The notes beneath the pieces are model-generated. The model saw only the letters and a list, made by a program, of their open reading frames with translations. It was not told where the DNA came from and did not search any database. From assembly GCA_000310025.1 (NCBI GenBank), contig FN649733.1, forward strand, positions 993,012-1,037,076: a stretch of 44,065 nt of DNA, in the 5' to 3' direction. Positions 11,829 to 23,839 of the stretch are shown in pieces. The translations under genes were made by a program, and so were the position numbers. Source of the DNA: Ectocarpus siliculosus. Its lineage: Eukaryota; Sar; Phaeophyceae; Ectocarpales; Ectocarpaceae. Each line of letters opens with the position of its first letter. The first letter of the stretch is position 1.

Positions 11829-14800
11829 ATGTTTTTCGGGAACAAGGACGATGCGCCTGGAGGGGACCTGGATCGCATCACGGTCAAGAAGTTTCCGGAC
11901 CAGTACCCCGCCGAGAAAATTCTCCAGGCAGAGCCGGTTAAAGGGGACTCCAAAGACATGGCTGTCATCCGGCCGCTGCTAAAGCAAACCGAGCTAGGTG
12001 TGAGACGCGAAGCTGTGGTTGCTGTGGGTGCTGCTGCTGCTGTTGTTGTTGCTGTCTTCACTGGAAAATCTGTTATAGTCTCTGCTCCGTAGGGCCTTCT
12101 TTCATCCGTTGTTAGGATTATCTGAACTGGGAGTAGCTTGTCGCGTAGACGCCGATAGGGTATCGGCAACTCGGCGGGCCCGCCTCATCCTCTCATACAC
12201 GCCCCAATCCGGGGGCGATGCCATATACAATAAGGGTACACCTAGCATACCCTGGAAATATCCATACAACGTATCACACAATTTACCCAGTGTTTCGCTC
12301 CATCATATTGCATGGAAACATGTCGTATCATCAACATAACATTTTGCTACAAGTATCGCCATCATCCGTTCCGGTGTCAGCTGACGCGGACACCTTCCGT
12401 GGTCACAGCCCAACTATACACAAGAAAGGTAACACTACTGTGTGACAAATTGTTGTCAAGCACGTCTAGCAAGTATTCCGGCGCGTTGCTAAAAAGCCCC
12501 CCAAAACCTGAAACCCCTCTTTTGTACGGTCGCGTGCGAAACAGCGGTTGTTCTGTTTACTCTTTGTTCTGCTGAGCTGCTATAATACGTATCTGGCGCC
12601 TCCCTCTTGTGACAGAATTCCGGAAGTTAAAGCTGGTGTACGACGCGAAGCGAAACGGATGGAAACCCGCCGCGTTCCACAAGGGGGTGGATTTCAAGGG
12701 CCCCGGGCTCGTGGTGGGCAAAACCAAGGGAGGAGCCGTCGTTGGCGGGTACGTCATAGATAACGTAGGCTGCGGAAGATACCACAACCCTAGGACCAAT
12801 TTCAAAGCACGAATCCTCAACGACGACGAAGATGTGTAAATATATGTACTGATAAGTTTTCGGAAAGGTTTAACCGAGACAGTTGCAACGCCGCCAGTTC
12901 CGGTACCGCTACTATAGTTGCTGGACTCACCTTAACACACGCAACGTGATGTAGCCTAACCAATCACATACGCGTGTCCGGCGCAGGTACAACCCTAAAG
13001 GGTGGGTGGGGTACGGAGAGTACAGACCAGGCTTGTCGGCGTTTTTGTTCACGTGGCGGGACGGGGACACCAACAAGAGAGCGATGAAGCTCAGAAAGGT
13101 TTGCGACATTAGCGACAAGGGCGTGGTGCGAAGCTCGTGAAAACGCTTTGGGTGCTTCGACGAGGGCGGGGGGGAGGAGGTAGTGGGAGTTGGTGGTGTG
13201 GCTAATGGCCATGCCATGTCGCATCGGGCAGAGCACGCTTCCGTTTTCGACGCGGGGGAAGGAGCACCGACCTCAAACGTCACAGATGTGACGGTTTTTT
13301 CTGTTCTCTCTTGTTTGCTTGCTCTTAGCGCTCTTGTTCAAACAGCTCCCAACACTGAAAATACCTCTTCATTCGTGTTGATACTGGACAGATATAAGAC
13401 CGAGTTGAAGGAGTGGACGTACGTGCGTTCATCGGAGCAACGCGCCTCCCGTGGTCGGCACGATACCCCTCGCCCTGCCCCAAACTTGCCGCTCAAAATA
13501 CGACAGCAGAGAGCACCCTAATATTCTCGGTGTCTCCTCTAGGAGAGAACACAGTAATGATCCGCTTCGAAAGGGGCACATGCGCCGTATTTGATCACAG
13601 TTGCTTAGAGGCGAGTGATTGTTTACATGTAGTACTCCCCCCGGGCCCGTTGTTTAGCATGCCCTTTACCAAGATCCGGCCGATGTGAACCGTGAGCGTA
13701 TTGCTGTTGTGCCGCCTTTCGTATATTTTTCATTGCTCTTTATGCCTTCGTTTTCGTCCTTCAGAGCAGTGGCGTGGCTCTACCATCGCTACCTGCACCT
13801 CAACAACACTCCCACGAAATGACCAACATCCCACCCCTCCTCCTCCTTAGTGGATCCTGATCAAACCCCATGCGCCCTTCTTATCTTTCGGTTCCGCCGC
13901 TTACCGTGTGTCTCGACGGAACGCTAGATTGGGGGCGCGGGGCTCGCTGTCTGGGATAAGCCGGAGTGCGGCCCTTTGTTCGGCTCGGATGGTTTTGGGG
14001 TGGGGATGCAGAAGGGCTCGGAGCGAATGGGCAGGAGTAAGCTGGGCAGGTGTGTTTATGTGTTTTTTTAGCTACAATGGCATCGACCGCGCTAGCCGGC
14101 TGACCAATTGCATGCGGTGTTCGTGGTTTCTGATCTCTTTTTTGCTAGCGTCGATTGCGTAGCCGGCTCCACCAATGAAAATGCGTCAATCTTAGTGCGA
14201 AAGCGTGACGGGAGAGGCTAAGCTACTCTCCGGATGAAAGACAGAACGGCTATATATAGCAGATGAAGAGAAAGTCACATGTCTACGTGTGTGTATTACT
14301 GTTTTTCGTGTCAGCGCCTTGCTGTATGCAGAGCTCCAGCTACTTGTACTTGGCGTGCAAAGTGTAGAATTTTAGACGAGCTCCTGTGACTGGTGTAACT
14401 ATCGGCCTCCCGATGCGGGGTTAAACAAGGTACCACCTCGAAGCCGCTTCTTGACGAGCCTTTAGGGGGGGGTGGTATATCAAGGAAGAAAGAGGAGGGG
14501 GGTTGGTTGTAGTCTCGGTGCTTTACGCTTCTGTACCATACGAACCGGTCGGTTCTATCTTCTGCTCATGGCGGAGGAACTTTTCACCAAAAACACGATT
14601 GATCGGAAGCCTTGCCCCCGTCCTCGTCGCCCACCTGCTTCGGCCGCCGGTATGTTATTGCGATGCCACGCGAATAGCTACTACGAGCGGCTTCCTGCTG
14701 CCTACGGAGGGGCGAGCATCTTCGCCCCGGGAGACAACGGCGGCATCGCGGAGATGGTGGATCTCAAGGCGTATGTGGGCGTTTACGAGAGGGGGGAGAA

Positions 14801-14840
14801 GATTCCCTTCGACGACGCGATTCCTTTCTCTCTCAGCTGA
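11829..14840 (+). CDS. TLDc-domain protein, complete, 5 exons
   Basis: Exons 11829-11997, 12616-12748, 12987-13098, 13928-14049 and 14678-14840 join in phase to 232 aa. After a 56-residue N-terminal segment (MFFGNKDD...), the TLDc domain runs from about residue 57 to 226. Recognisable blocks are KLKLVYDAKRNGW, AFHKGVDFKGP, VVGGYNPKGWVGYGE, FLFTWRDGD, GPLFGSD, SKLGSYYERLP and VYVGVYERGEKIPFDDA. TLDc proteins such as the OXR1/TLDC family are linked to oxidative-stress resistance and to binding the V-ATPase. There is no catalytic site to check. The acceptor CAG lies one base before the ATG at 11829, so a noncoding or coding exon may lie upstream. No targeting signal is evident. The domain call is firm; the cellular role is not known from sequence. 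Confidence 0.93.
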
Positions 14841-17048
14841 TCTGCATCCCGTCTGTTTTGGGTGTTGTCGGAACGTTGATGGGGGACGTCGCTTGTATCT
14901 CGTTGTCGTTGGTACAACACGAGTTAGCCGAGGGTCTCCTTAGACCTACAACAGCAGAGCAGTGTCCATAGCGATGTCGGTTTCTAGGCACAGAGTGATA
15001 GTCTCACAGGATGAGTCATGTTATTTTCAGGTTTAGCGTTTCCCAACACCTGGAACCAAAACATGGATGGAGGACTCATTTTGTGGCCGCTTTGGGTGGG
15101 GTTGTTCGACCACATCCATCCACGTCTCTCGTGTTCTCGTCCAGGCGCACCATAGCTAGATAAGGGGAACTGAACGAAAATAAACGAGTCTATTGGCAGC
15201 AACTGCTGCTGCGTATCTGGCAGTAGTTTTTGGGTCAACCTGCCGGTTATTTATGACGTAGTGACGTTTCATGCCGCCCACGGGGGGTCGGACTCTGGTT
15301 CTGATCCAGCCGATCTTCGTACACAAGGTGGAGGAGTAAGGTGTCTCAACAGACCAACCGGAGACAGATGCGGCCAGGCTTTCTGATGCAGGGAAAATGT
15401 ATCCAAGCACGCGATTTTGAGCGCAAAGAGGACGGTGTGTTTAAATCATACGTTCTCACAAAGGGATTCGAATCAAGAGCTGCTGGCTGAGTGATAGGCT
15501 AACACCAGCCTACCGCGCGCTTCACCTCCTCGCTGGGAAACGAAAGCCAACACTATCGGTACTGTACAAGCAACGCGGCCAAACGTAGCCAGCCGTTTAC
15601 GTGGATGCAAAAACAAAGCGTGTCTTCGTCTAATCTCTCGCAAAAAGAAAAAGAAAAGCTTGTTCATCTCTCTCCCTTCCTCCCCCCTTTTTACCCAGAG
15701 AACGCGTAAAGTCCACCTTCCCCGCGGTATCCAAACCAAACCAACCAACAACACAAAACGGACAAAAAATGACACCAGGAGATCGATCACCATCATAACC
15801 ACGATCCCATCTAACAACGACTACTAGCGCGACCCCGCATCAAGCCTGAAATCTTTCCGCGAGAATAAAGCACGACGACATCGCACAAACTAACCACACA
15901 CCAAATCCAGGGCGGTAGACGAAGAGCACGTTTCATTTCAGGTTCCATCCAAAGCAAGCTCTTCCAATGCCAACCTTACTGACTGCCGCACTAAACGAAC
16001 GCCATGTCAACCCCACACTTGGGGACCAACTCTGCCGCTGCCGTGTGTGCATCCGGATCGAGACACAGGTGGAAACCTTCATCTCGTATTGAAAAAAACA
16101 AAAAAGAACTCCCGTAGATCAGATCTCCGGAACAGCGCGCTTCCGACTGAATGGATCTCCGCAACATACGAAAACGCTCCATGCATGGGTCTTCACAAGA
16201 CTCCACACATTGAGGGGAAAGCATGAGCGTCCACCAACAGAAGTCCTAACCCATGGTTCGAGATAGGCCGCGTCGCACGCACCCACCTCTATCCACCTGT
16301 ACACAATCACCGACATTCCGACGAGCTCTGCCTAGTAGGATGTCGAGGACAACCAACGTGAGACCGGGCTTCTCTGAGGTACTTCCATGTCTAGCTGATT
16401 CGGAGGCTCTGACCCCGAACGCAAGATACAGATTGGGATGTCGACATCTAACGTGTTCTCTCTTCATCAACACGCTGAAAAAAATCAGGCGCCCCTAGCA
16501 AGATCAGGCCAGTTCTCTAGAGCCGTCCTTGCTCGAAAGCTCCAGATTAGGTGCTGCTGGTTCTCGCAAGCCCCCCCCCCCAGTTGAAAACGGCATCCAT
16601 ACAACAATTTGACGCCCATGAAGCGAACGTCATATGCTGCATCTGGATCTGACAAGAGGCTCGTCCACCACACAGTCCGAAACACCAACTGCTCTTTGAG
16701 GGCGTGAGATCGATCGCTGCAAGCAAGCAAGCGCACGGCTAAACGAACAGCACGAACAGCCTGATTTTTTTTATCTCCGAGTATTTGGGTAAAAAAACAC
16801 GGCAATATTTGCTGCGTTCCAAGAAAGAGAAACCACTTCGACTGCAGTGCTCTTATCTCGAACGGGCAGTCTTCTTTGGTTATAGGTATATTTCAAAAAA
16901 AAGCCTCCCCCCCCCCCGGACTTGAATTAACTCAAAAACCCTAACCGAGTGAGAGGTCAAAAATGGGTCTTAAACAAACCGCCTCGACTGATTTAGCCCA
17001 GAGACGATTTAGGCGATTTAATCGCCTGGACAAGCCTTTAGAGACGAC
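14841..17048. other. Convergent intergenic region between TLDc and POR stops
   Basis: These 2.2 kb lie between two tail-to-tail genes and should hold both 3' UTRs. Open frames here (for example 15473-15817 minus and 16485-16805 minus) are short, low-complexity and without known domains. A tRNA-like B-box word on the minus strand near 15468-15478 is discussed under findings. I see no other gene. Confidence 0.6.
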
Positions 17049-20000
17049 TTAGATCCCCACGAGGTCTGAGCTGATTTGCCAGAGCTTTTCGCATCGCGCC
17101 TCATCCATGGCCTCGTCGGAGACAACATTTTCCCTCGCGGTCGCCTCGGCGTCCTGCCCATTCCACCGCCAGTACGTGCCGGAAGACGATAACTTGTCCG
17201 AGGATACCACGTCCGCCATACGCCGTCCGGCCTCCTGCAGAGGACAAGAAACAAAAAGTGCCGACGAAAACAAAAAAGAAGCGGCGGAAAAGCAAGAGAG
17301 AGAATCGCGAACGCGACCGGCGATGGCCTTCTCGTCAGTTGTATTGAACGGAGCGAGAGCGCACGCGGAACGGATCGAAAAATGCGCAAGAGGCATACCT
17401 AGCGAGTGGACGGATCCAAGGCTAGCCAAGGCACCAGCACGCGAAAGAACAGCCCCACGTTTTATATTAGTATACCTTTTTTGGGGTACAAGTTAGCCTG
17501 TGACCACGAGAATCGCCCGTGTGACTTACTGTAGTACGGACATGTGAGGGTACTGGGTAGAGATATCGGAACGGGTTTTAATATGAAGACAACAACAACA
17601 ACGTTCGGCGGAAGGTTTGTCCCCCCTTGGGGCGTACGTGAGGTACGCTCTCTTCCTTCTTCTTTTCGATAGAACGATACAACGGCACAACAGGGTAAGC
17701 AGGCTCTTCTACGCAAGCGAGCAACTGCCGTGGCGGCCAGTGTCGCCAAAACCGCTTCATTTCCATTATTTCGCTGTCGGGTTCCGTGTCAGCGATTGCT
17801 GCTGTGCTGTCCAATAAAAAAAACACGACCAAGGTACCGAAGATTGCTGCTGCTTCCACACAGCAGCCCGCTGGTTGACTTCCATACGCCTTACCTCGAC
17901 GGAAACCAGCTGCCTGGTGACGAACTTCTGGAACACTGGGAATCCGGCCCGGAACCACCCTCGCTTCTCGCGGAACAGCGGGGATTCCGCGATGCACCCG
18001 GGGAAAAGCGCGCTCACCACCATGCCTCCGGACGAGTAACGCTTGTTCATCTCCCTCATCATCAGGACGTTGCACACCTTCGAGTCCTTGTAAGCCTTTG
18101 GGTGGAGGTGACGGCGATAGAGAAGGGAGGGTGAGTTGCCCGTATTTCGGCCGAACGCATGGGGTATTCACGGAGAGCGGGTCTTGGATATGAGTTCGGT
18201 ACATACGGCCGATGGGTTCAATTGCACTCTCGTCTTGCAGACAAGCGGGTATTGGCCTCAGCTATTTACAGGTTTCTTGACGTTTACTACACAACTTGCG
18301 TGTCCGGGAGAACCTTTGACAGGTGGAAGTCACGATGAACGCGCCCGGTGGCTCACTTTGTCGCCGTAAACACAACAACCATCGCTGCCGTCTTCGACCA
18401 AAACTCGACCCAATACGCCCAACTCTACTCGACAAACTGACAGTTCTTCGCCTCTCAATATTTACTTGTGCGAGTGTGAACTAGTCAACCAGATGTGGCG
18501 AACACTACATAGACTCAGCGTGAAGACCGCAGTATCCAGACGGGTTTTCTCCCACGCACTGCAACAGACTTAGAACACATAAGACTACCCTTCGACTGCT
18601 GTCGTTGTTTACAGTATCTCGCGCGGGTTAATCATTCTTTTAATGCTCTTATGAATACTTTCCAAAACAACACTATTTATTACAAAAGCTTACCTTGGTG
18701 GGCTCGTACTTGACACCGTCGATCATCGGTTCGTTCTTGGCGAGCCCGTCCAGGTCTCCCAGGTGGGCCTGCGTGTTCAAACGACACACACAGTCAAAGA
18801 AAATCAGCGTCAACAGCTCACACAGCCCCAGTCACGTGCCGATGACAGCCTTCCTTAACCCTGCGTCCGAACCCTCTTGCTCTTGCCCTCCGGTGTCTCG
18901 CAACAACGTTTTTTTCCCCCGTCTACAATAACGTCGACTAGTCTAACCTGGGGGGACGGGGGACGGGGGGACGCGTACTCTCATGTTTTTTTCCATGCCT
19001 TTTGAGCGGATGTTAGACCATTAACCACCCGTCCTCTCGAGAGGAAGGAGAGACTAACCTGGGGGGGAATCTTTCCCGCGATGCTTCCAGGGTTGTGCGT
19101 CTCCGTGCCGATGAAGACGACGCGGGACTGCTTCAGTTCGTCCATGAGCAGGTTCACGAGCAGGAAGTGCCCGAGGTGGTTCACGCCGATCGCCTCCTCG
19201 AACCCGTCGGCCGTCCGTCGCGGCTTCTTGTCCTGCGGACAACGACAACAACAACACGACAAAAGGGAGAAATAGAAAAGAAGAAGAAAATAAAAGGCGA
19301 GGGTATTGTAGGGTCAGTCGGCCGTCCGTCGCGGCTGTTGTCCTCCGGACCTCAACAAGAACAACAAAATCGAAAGAGGAAGAAAAACAGACGCGGTGGG
19401 AGGATACGGGTATTTGTAAGATCATGGAGGAGGGTAGGTTTCTTCGTTGTGTTCTCTCTCCTCCCACGGTCTCCGGTATTTACGCAAGAGGATTGCGTTT
19501 GCTCTAGCAGTCCACGCATGCAGCGGGTGGAGGGAGAAGGTCAACTGGGGGTTAGAAGGAGCGAACCAAGACTCGCTTGCTGTTGACACCAGACCTTCGA
19601 CTGTATTGCATTTCCATGACAGCAGGAGTGAGCAGGGGCAGACCCTTGTTGGGCCTAGGCTTTCGCAAAGTATCCATACCTCATAGAGCACGGCTACGGA
19701 GGAACTTGCGGCCAGGCAAACTCCACGCAAGTAACTGCCGGACCCGAAGCCTACACCGCACAAGACTTGAAACATCGACGACAGCCCTCGCGTATTTCGC
19801 TGAGGTGCCTCTAAGTTCTATCCGAAAAAAGCCAACAACCCGACCCGATGCACGCGCCGCGCCGCAAAAACAACGCTAGCATAGGCCACCACGAGAGATA
19901 TGTGTACTGTGGTTATATCTCGAATGGATAGTCGTTGCATGTATACGTTCAAAACATGAAACATAAAATCTACTACGCATACCTTGGGGTGCCAGACGGC

Positions 20001-23000
20001 AGCGTTGCAAACGAGCGCGTCGGGTTTAACCTTGGCGGCCTTGATCTCCGCCACGAAATTCCTGACGCTGTTGAGCGAGGCCAGGTCCAGGTTCATCACC
20101 GTGTACGTCGAGGGGTCCATGCCCAAGTCCTTGGCCCCTGCCTCGGCCTTCGCGAAGGATCGGACGGCCAAGATCACGTGCCAGTCTCCCGAGGCTGCGA
20201 GGAACTTGGCTCCCTCCAGGCCGATCCCTGCCGTTAAACAAGTCCAAGTTCGTGTTTCAGGATAAATGCTGCATTGTACCACGACAGATGACGTACTGCG
20301 AGCAGCAGTAGGGTCGTGGTTGGAAGTATGTCCGGGGTTTGTCTTCACGAATTGCATCTATTTGAATCTCTCTCTCCTTCTGTCTTCCTCTTCTTCATGA
20401 TACAGTATATCGGAGTTTGCACTGTCATGGAGAAATAGAGAGGGACCAGGGAGAGCGTCCGATTTACTCCTGGTTTACAGAAACACGCACCATGGTGTTC
20501 TACATAAATAAAATACAGCGGCAAAATTGATGGTAGGGGCTTGGCTGTGTTTCCCGGTCAGTTCCTGGTACAGCAGTAACCTCCCACGCCTGAACACAGG
20601 CAAATACTCCCTCACAGGCGTGAACTTGGACTACGTGGTGACATGGGGGGGGGGGTAACGTTCTGAGGCAACCCTGGTTTGGATTGACGCCCATTGGGGC
20701 GATTAACGATTTGTTGCGGGGACGAACGCAACCAACAAGGAAGTCTCAACGCCTTGACGCACACTGGGTCTCACAACGCCAAAAGAGCCTGGCTGTTATC
20801 GTTCATACGAGGCACGTGTTCTCGAGAGCTTCAGGGGCGTTCAACCCAGCGCTCAACTGGGGGTGAGGCAAGACGGAGAGCATGATCCTTCAGAACGTCT
20901 TGCATGACAGAAAAAAAATACACAATTCAGACTGCAGTGTATCAACACATCAACACTCGGAACCCTGACAAGAAACAACTTGAAATTAGAACCGAAAAAC
21001 GTACGCACCTTTCCCCACGGCAAGAAAGCGAGCGCTGTACGATATGTGCGCGTTCCCGGCGTGCACACCGCAAGGCAGTGAGCGTCCAGATGAAAGTGTC
21101 TCAAACCCGGTGAAAAACTAGGGCGTTTTCACAAACCCAGGAGCGTTCACGCGTGTGCTGAATTGGCCAACATCGATGGCATGGTATTTTAGAATGGGAA
21201 TGAACACAACTCAACATGTGTAACGACGAAATATTCTTCGCGGAGAGAAAGCACCATCGGAGCAAGGTCCCCTGCGCGGGAAATATTCCTCGTGTAAGTG
21301 TAACACAAAAGTAATATTCGGCGGGTCCCATGCCGACATTTAATGTCAGATTTCTTTTCGTCGACAACTAATGCCCGATGACGACATCCCAGGGAAGCAA
21401 GTGTTTAGAGACCGGGTTTTGGTTAGGGCATTCGAAGTGAGAGGTGAGAGCAACGCTGTTTGAGAACACATCGGCGGAGGAGCCTGTGAGGGATCTATCT
21501 CTAAGGCATTGATTGGAGCTGCTCTCCGCTCTCGCCGTGTCATGTCCTCAATTGGAAGCTGGGTTGAACTGATTACCCACAACCTCGGGAAAAACGCCAA
21601 TGTTTCACCGGATTGTGGGACACGCAAACACCATCATGCTTCGGTCCCCGGCTTACTGTGCTGGACATGCGCATGGTATACAGCAGCAGCAGCAGCAAAA
21701 GCAGCAGCAGTGCTTATTTGCCGTGGTGACGCTGTGAACGCCAAAGTTTTGGTGGTCGAACCGAAATTTCAAGTCATTACTCTGGCCAGGAATCTGAGTG
21801 TTCCTAAAACTCAAGTCGGGAATATTTATTTCTTGGTCACGCAGACGTTTGTGATGTGCTTTTATCATACTCTCCCCCTCTCGCCTTATCCCCAATTCAC
21901 CGTTGGGTTGGGTTGAACGCCCCTTAAGCTCTCGAGAAGAAGACGTGCCTCGAATTTCGCGACACCAGCATGCTATTTACGTACACCGTTCGTTCGTGCT
22001 GTTTGCGCTGCTAAATATTTACCGGCTAGCACAACTTGGAAGCGTTTATTTGCCCACGCGGCGATGGTCGGCATTTGCCCAACGAAAACGAGCTTCAAAC
22101 ATCCGGTCGTTCTCGGACCAGGATTCTGTGGCTGTGTAGATATGCATACAAGAATCTATCGCGAAGGATCTTTAGATGCCCTTGAGCGAAAAAAAAAGAC
22201 CGCACCCAGCACTAAAGCATGAGAGCAATGAAGATGCGGTAGGCCTCCAATCAAGTCAGGTACACGGCGGTGTTAGCCTTGCTTAGGTAGACACGAAGTC
22301 ACGGCACGGAGAGTGCGTTAGACTGTTTGTCTACGGCGCCTCAGAGCACGGGTGGCAAGATGGGCGGCTGTAAAAAGAGCAACGGCGCCGGACGTGTAGA
22401 CTAACTTGTAGAAGGGAAGTATTTCTACATTGTAGGCTGCCTCATAGTGTAAAATTTGACAAGATTCTTGTTGGGTGACGAAGGGTGACGGGGTCGGGCG
22501 GGATTCGCGGGTGAAAGATTCTCGCAATAGGCGGCAACCTGTACATGAGGGTGTGATCGCGACAACATCCCGTGCAACACCGCGCTCTATCATAGAGCAA
22601 CGCTGAACCTGGCAGACTGCTACGCACTACAATTTCAATAGAGTTCCGTACCCACAGACTCCTCTTGTTTGTGTCAAAAAATCGTAGTTGTGGGAATCGA
22701 CCCGCCTCTGAAAGTAAAACATGAATAATCTCATTTTGATGAAAGAGTGGGAAGTTGTTTTTGGGCCGCACCTCGAAACATAAAAACACCGACCTCGAGC
22801 ACACCACTTCCCCAACGGAGCGTTGGGGCAAAGCAACATCCCAACGGCTCTTAACCAGGCGCTTGATGGCACAGCACAGCAGTCACGATTGGAAACAGGC
22901 TGTTGTTGGTAAGGAGTGTTCTCTCATGATCCCGCGGAGAGGCCAGAAAAAAATCACGCCGCCACAAAAAACGGCGATCATAATCGAGCCGCCCGCCGTC

Positions 23001-23526
23001 CTTCATGCGATTTTGCCAGCAAGACCTCACGCCTACCACGAATCCGTGTCCTTCTACCGGATCCAGTTTGCACCTAGTCCCTCTCGTCATTGCGCCGACC
23101 ATGTACACACGTTCCACACAATGGACTGAACAGGATGACAGCACATACAATCGGCGGCAGCATATTCCTTCACCGCTCGCTCTTTTCTCTGTACATTGTA
23201 CATTGCAGTCGTTCTACGTAGCACACACCTGAGGAGGCTCCGGTGATAATACATGTCTTCTTCCCTCCGGCAGCCATCGTCATCTCCCGCCCAGCACTAG
23301 ACGAGCGCAGCACCGCCGAGGCATGTCCCACCTGGGTGCGAGCAGCCGCCGCCGGCGCCAAGGTGCCCGGAGCTCGGGACACAGCAGCAGCGGAGCTGGC
23401 CCGGTTGACACGTGTGAAGGACCCGCGAGCGGTGGGGGTCGGTCCAACAACGAAGCCGGCAACGTTGTGCAGCAGGCACGCCACACACGCCACCGCGCTC
23501 AGAGCACTGGCAGTTCCTCGAACCAT
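17049..23526 (-). CDS. POR: Light-dependent protochlorophyllide oxidoreductase, plastid, 6 exons
   Basis: Exons 23526-23229, 20227-19983, 19232-19059, 18768-18694, 18095-17895 and 17234-17049 join in phase to 392 aa. POR reduces ring D of protochlorophyllide with NADPH in light. Residues 1-28 are a hydrophobic signal peptide ending VAGFVV. The phenylalanine at 25 matches the cleavage motif of bipartite plastid presequences in stramenopiles, and a Ser/Ala/Arg-rich transit region follows to about residue 85. The NADPH loop TGASSGIG is at 95-102 and NAAVW at 174-178. The catalytic pair is Tyr266 and Lys270 (AYKDSK). The conserved Cys298 is in FPGCIAE. LPOR-specific blocks AHLGDLDGL and YWRWNG distinguish it from other short-chain dehydrogenases. 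Intron 1 is 3.0 kb (20228-23228) without a recognisable gene. The gene shares a short upstream region with PSMG2. Confidence 0.95.
17530..17605 (-). repeat. Dispersed repeat copy, partner at 24720-24795
   Basis: Read on the minus strand, this segment matches the plus strand at 24720-24795 at roughly 90 percent over about 72 bases. It begins with GTTGTTGTTGTTGTCTTCA and ends near TGTCCGTACT. It lies in the last intron of POR. It may be the end of a transposable element, but I cannot define borders. Confidence 0.6.
18971..19050 (+). repeat. Dispersed repeat, copy A (with TCCTCTCGAGAGGA palindrome)
   Basis: The segment shares CGTACTC, a T-rich ATGT word, GTTAGACCAT and a CCTC(TC)GAGAGG palindrome with 37114-37185. 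A weaker third copy is at 41905-41975. All three lie in introns of minus-strand genes next to G-rich runs. The family is unidentified and could be a small non-autonomous element. Confidence 0.5.
19206..19425. repeat. Tandem duplication spanning the POR exon 3 acceptor
   Basis: Sequence from 19206, covering 27 bases of exon 3, its splice acceptor and about 80 intron bases, recurs from 19317 with roughly 80 percent identity at a period of 111 bases. The second copy lies wholly in the intron. Its exon-like part (GTCGGCCGTCCGTCGCGGCT) runs into a stop in the coding frame, so it cannot replace the real exon edge. Confidence 0.75.
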
Positions 23527-23839
23527 GGCTTTGTTCTTGATGAGCGACTCGGTCTTAGCTAGGTGTATAGAGAGAGAGGAGAGAGGTGGGGAGAGCAATG
23601 GCAACAGCACCGGCTTCAAGAGGGAACAGCAGAAATCCACAAGCGGATCAGGTTCAAGAGCATTAAAACAGCTTTTATGGGGAACACCGTCCAAGAGCAT
23701 TAAACAGCTTTTAGAACACCGTCCTTTTGAAGATCAGAGGAGCTCTGCGCACCATCCGCCACTCGCTCACCACCTACTCCCGACCCACGTACAGCCGGAT
23801 AGCAGAGACGACCTGGAAAAGAGGAGGAAGATACGAAGG
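23527..23839. promoter_or_regulatory. Putative bidirectional promoter between POR and PSMG2
   Basis: Only 313 bases separate the two divergent start codons, so this stretch must hold both 5' UTRs and both core promoters. It contains a GA-rich run (about 23567-23595) and a 35-base tandem repeat at 23655-23724. I see no canonical TATA box. The regulatory role is inferred from position. Confidence 0.5.
23655..23724. repeat. Two-copy tandem repeat in the POR/PSMG2 promoter region
   Basis: Unit 1 (23655-23691) starts CAAGAGCATTAAAACAGCTT and ends AACACCGTC. Unit 2 (23692-23724) starts CAAGAGCATTAAACAGCTTT and ends AACACCGTCC, with a short internal deletion. Tandem copies between two divergent starts could be duplicated transcription-factor sites, but no known motif is recognised. 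Confidence 0.8.

Noticed and set aside
15455-15545. A functional tRNA gene on the minus strand
   Set aside because: The arms flanking the TTCGAAT loop do not pair as a T stem and no acceptor stem closes, so it is not called as a tRNA feature.
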